Below are positions 62,361 to 64,000 of a DNA stretch of 64,000 bases, piece by piece (position 1 is the stretch's first letter; the number at the start of each line of letters is the position of its first letter). Position numbers and translations under genes: made by a program. Source of the DNA: Panagrolaimus kolymaensis (Eukaryota; Nematoda; Chromadorea; Rhabditida; Panagrolaimidae); contig JAJQJQ010000030.1 in the NCBI GenBank assembly GCA_028622995.1, positions 248,001 through 312,000 on the forward strand, given 5' to 3'. The notes under the pieces were generated by a model. That model made no database searches, was not told where the DNA came from, and was given only the letters and a program-made list of their open reading frames with translations.

Positions 62361-64000
62361 AACCATCAAATCATTCTGCTGATCTCATCCATGAAAAATG
62401 TGAGCTTCTAAAATCGATGAACCTAAATACAATGTTTAAAGCAACGCGAAGCTCTTGTTCCATGAATTGCAACCTTATCCCAAGAAAATCGCCTTTCTTA
62501 CCATGAATTCCTAAATGAAAACAACACCAAAAGTCAAAACATAACTTACATGAGATGGTAACCATGAAAAGCTGACAATGACTGTATATTCTTGATTTAT
62601 TTGTGCTCCATTAACTCTAAGAAAGAAGTCAAAAAGAATTATCCCATGAATAACTTCTTGAAAAAGAATCCTATGCCAGAAAAATGTCAAAATAGTTCAA
62701 TTCCATGAAAACTAATTTTTGCCACATGATTGTGTTACTTTTTTGTTTATCTCATATGTGCCACGTGATTACAATAAATAAATAAATGAAAGTAAAACAG
62801 TTTGTCTTATTCAAAATTCTAATATTCGAATATAAAAATAACACAAAAAGAGCCAAAAACTCTGACTCCCATCTTTTTTCTTTTTATTTTCTCGGCACGA
62901 AAGTTTCTCTTCTTTTGTCTTCAACGCTTGCACTTTTTTGAAAATTAAGTAATTTTTTGCATAAAATCCTAATTTTTACATGCATTTTATTAAAAAATTG
63001 ATAAAAATTTAACGAAACAAAACTATAACAATAATTTTTTTTGAGTCTTTTTTTTCAGTGTACAACACTCAAAAAAAAAAACACCCGTGGATGGCTAAAA
63101 AAGTGTACGTCAATGGGTTTTTGGGCGGACAATAATGTACTCTCGTGTCCAAAGGCATTTTATACGAAAATGTACATAAAAAGCCCATCAGTGTCTTAAA
63201 ATGATATGGCGAAGTCAAAAAAAGTGTACAAATTTGAAAAAAAATTGACAAAAAATACCATCAGTGTCTTAAAAAGTGTAAGGGAGTGTATAAAAAATTG
63301 GAAAAAATTGAAAAAAAAAGTACAAAAATTTTTTTACTTCCTCAGCGAATATATTTTTCCTACATACAAATTTTTTCTAAGTCTATGACTTAAATATATA
63401 TGCTTATATTGAAGCTTTCGGTCGAGCACTAAAGTAACCCGCCGATACCGTAGCTAGCCATTAGTCGTGGTACTTTTCCTTGTATACCAACACCCTTCAG
63501 TTAAAAAAACATTGACGGAAGAGTGCAGGCACAATGAAAAGTCACACCATTGATAGGCATGCTGAAATCATCAAAAATAATGAGATCGGTTTATGCTTGA
63601 AGCAACCAACACTGAAAAAAAAAACCTGTTGCCGTAAAACGGCACTTTTTTTTTGGCTAATAAACGGCCATAATTTTGCTATTTTACGGCGTTTTTTTAG
63701 ACGTTTTCAAAACGATAAGTCAAAAATATGGATGGTTTTTGAACGTCTTTTTATTTTAGTATATTTTACGGTTATTATTTTATCGTTTTAAAACGTTTAC
63801 ATAAAATATGAACGTTCTATAACATCATATCGTAAAAACTTTCGTTTTACGACTAAATAATTTCTTTTATTCTCTGGCTCACATTTTTTTCAGAAACCCA
63901 AACGTAGCCCTTGTTTATATACATTATCACATTAAGGCACAACCTTTGGTTGAATTTTCGGTTAATTTCTGATTCATTTTCTGAAGGTGGCGGCATAGCC
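62361..64000. other. Non-coding end of window
   Basis: No gene is supported. The motif CCATGAA occurs six times between 62389 and 62710. A TTTTACG/CGTAAAA cluster lies at 63630-63855, preceded by CACTGAAAAAAAA. A short minus-strand frame begins at about 63996 (MPPPSENESEINRKFNQRLC) and could belong to a gene outside the window, but nothing else supports it. Confidence 0.5.

Noticed and set aside
62102..62506. 134-residue plus-strand open frame
   Set aside because: It reads through the degenerate tandem array and has no start context, introns or protein-like composition.
63857..63996. Minus-strand short frame MPPPSENESE... near the window end
   Set aside because: About 46 codons without splice support or recognisable homology; it could be the edge of an outside gene but cannot be supported.
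1..64000. tRNA, rRNA, SL RNA, snRNA or CRISPR loci
   Set aside because: I looked for tRNA T-arm motifs, spliced-leader sequence and regularly spaced repeats and found none that hold up; a covariance-model search would be decisive.

Overview
The window looks like a nuclear contig from an AT-rich nematode. Coding exons are split by short introns with TTTTCAG or TTTTAG acceptors. Several start codons sit 10-60 bases after an acceptor-like site with no donor in sight, as expected for spliced-leader trans-splicing. The gene content is animal: haem peroxidase, NAA60, CNOT2, forkhead and RIC-8. The coiled-coil and F-box-like families at 35-41 kb remind me of expanded families in Panagrolaimidae (clade IV), but that is recollection and is not shown by the sequence. 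All gene models were built by hand by joining exons whose reading phases agree. No RNA gene, CRISPR array or bacterial gene was seen.

Layout. 0-6 kb: the 5' eleven exons of a two-domain haem peroxidase (minus strand), whose first domain has lost both haem histidines. 7-11 kb (minus): two tandem, strongly diverged NAA60-type N-terminal acetyltransferases and a small secreted Thr/Pro-rich protein. 12.4-14.7 kb (minus): a three-finger C2H2 protein. 14.7-35.3 kb: a 20.6 kb gene-free stretch between divergent promoters. It is made of A/T tracts and polypurine runs, small palindromes, one C12 tract and two non-autonomous transposons. 35.3-40.1 kb (plus): a tandem pair of coiled-coil proteins and a third gene sharing their C-terminal domain. 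40.2-41.4 kb (minus): an F-box-like gene with an in-frame TGA. 42.2-45.4 kb (minus): CNOT2.

47.6-56.2 kb (plus): a type II membrane coiled-coil protein whose 6 kb intron holds, on the opposite strand, a FoxL2-like forkhead gene. 56.7-58.8 kb (minus): RIC-8, converging on it. About 450 bp upstream of RIC-8, in inverted orientation, lies a copy of RIC-8's own last 42 codons. 59.6-60.9 kb (minus): an unrecognised type II membrane protein. 60.9-64 kb: two more hAT-like MITEs and a degenerate tandem array.

The genes do not form one pathway. CNOT2 (mRNA decay), RIC-8 (G-alpha chaperone), NAA60 (protein N-terminal acetylation) and the forkhead factor are conserved housekeeping or developmental genes. 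The lineage-specific novelty is concentrated in the peroxidase with a dead domain, the 35-41 kb family cluster, the inverted RIC-8 fragment and the MITEs.
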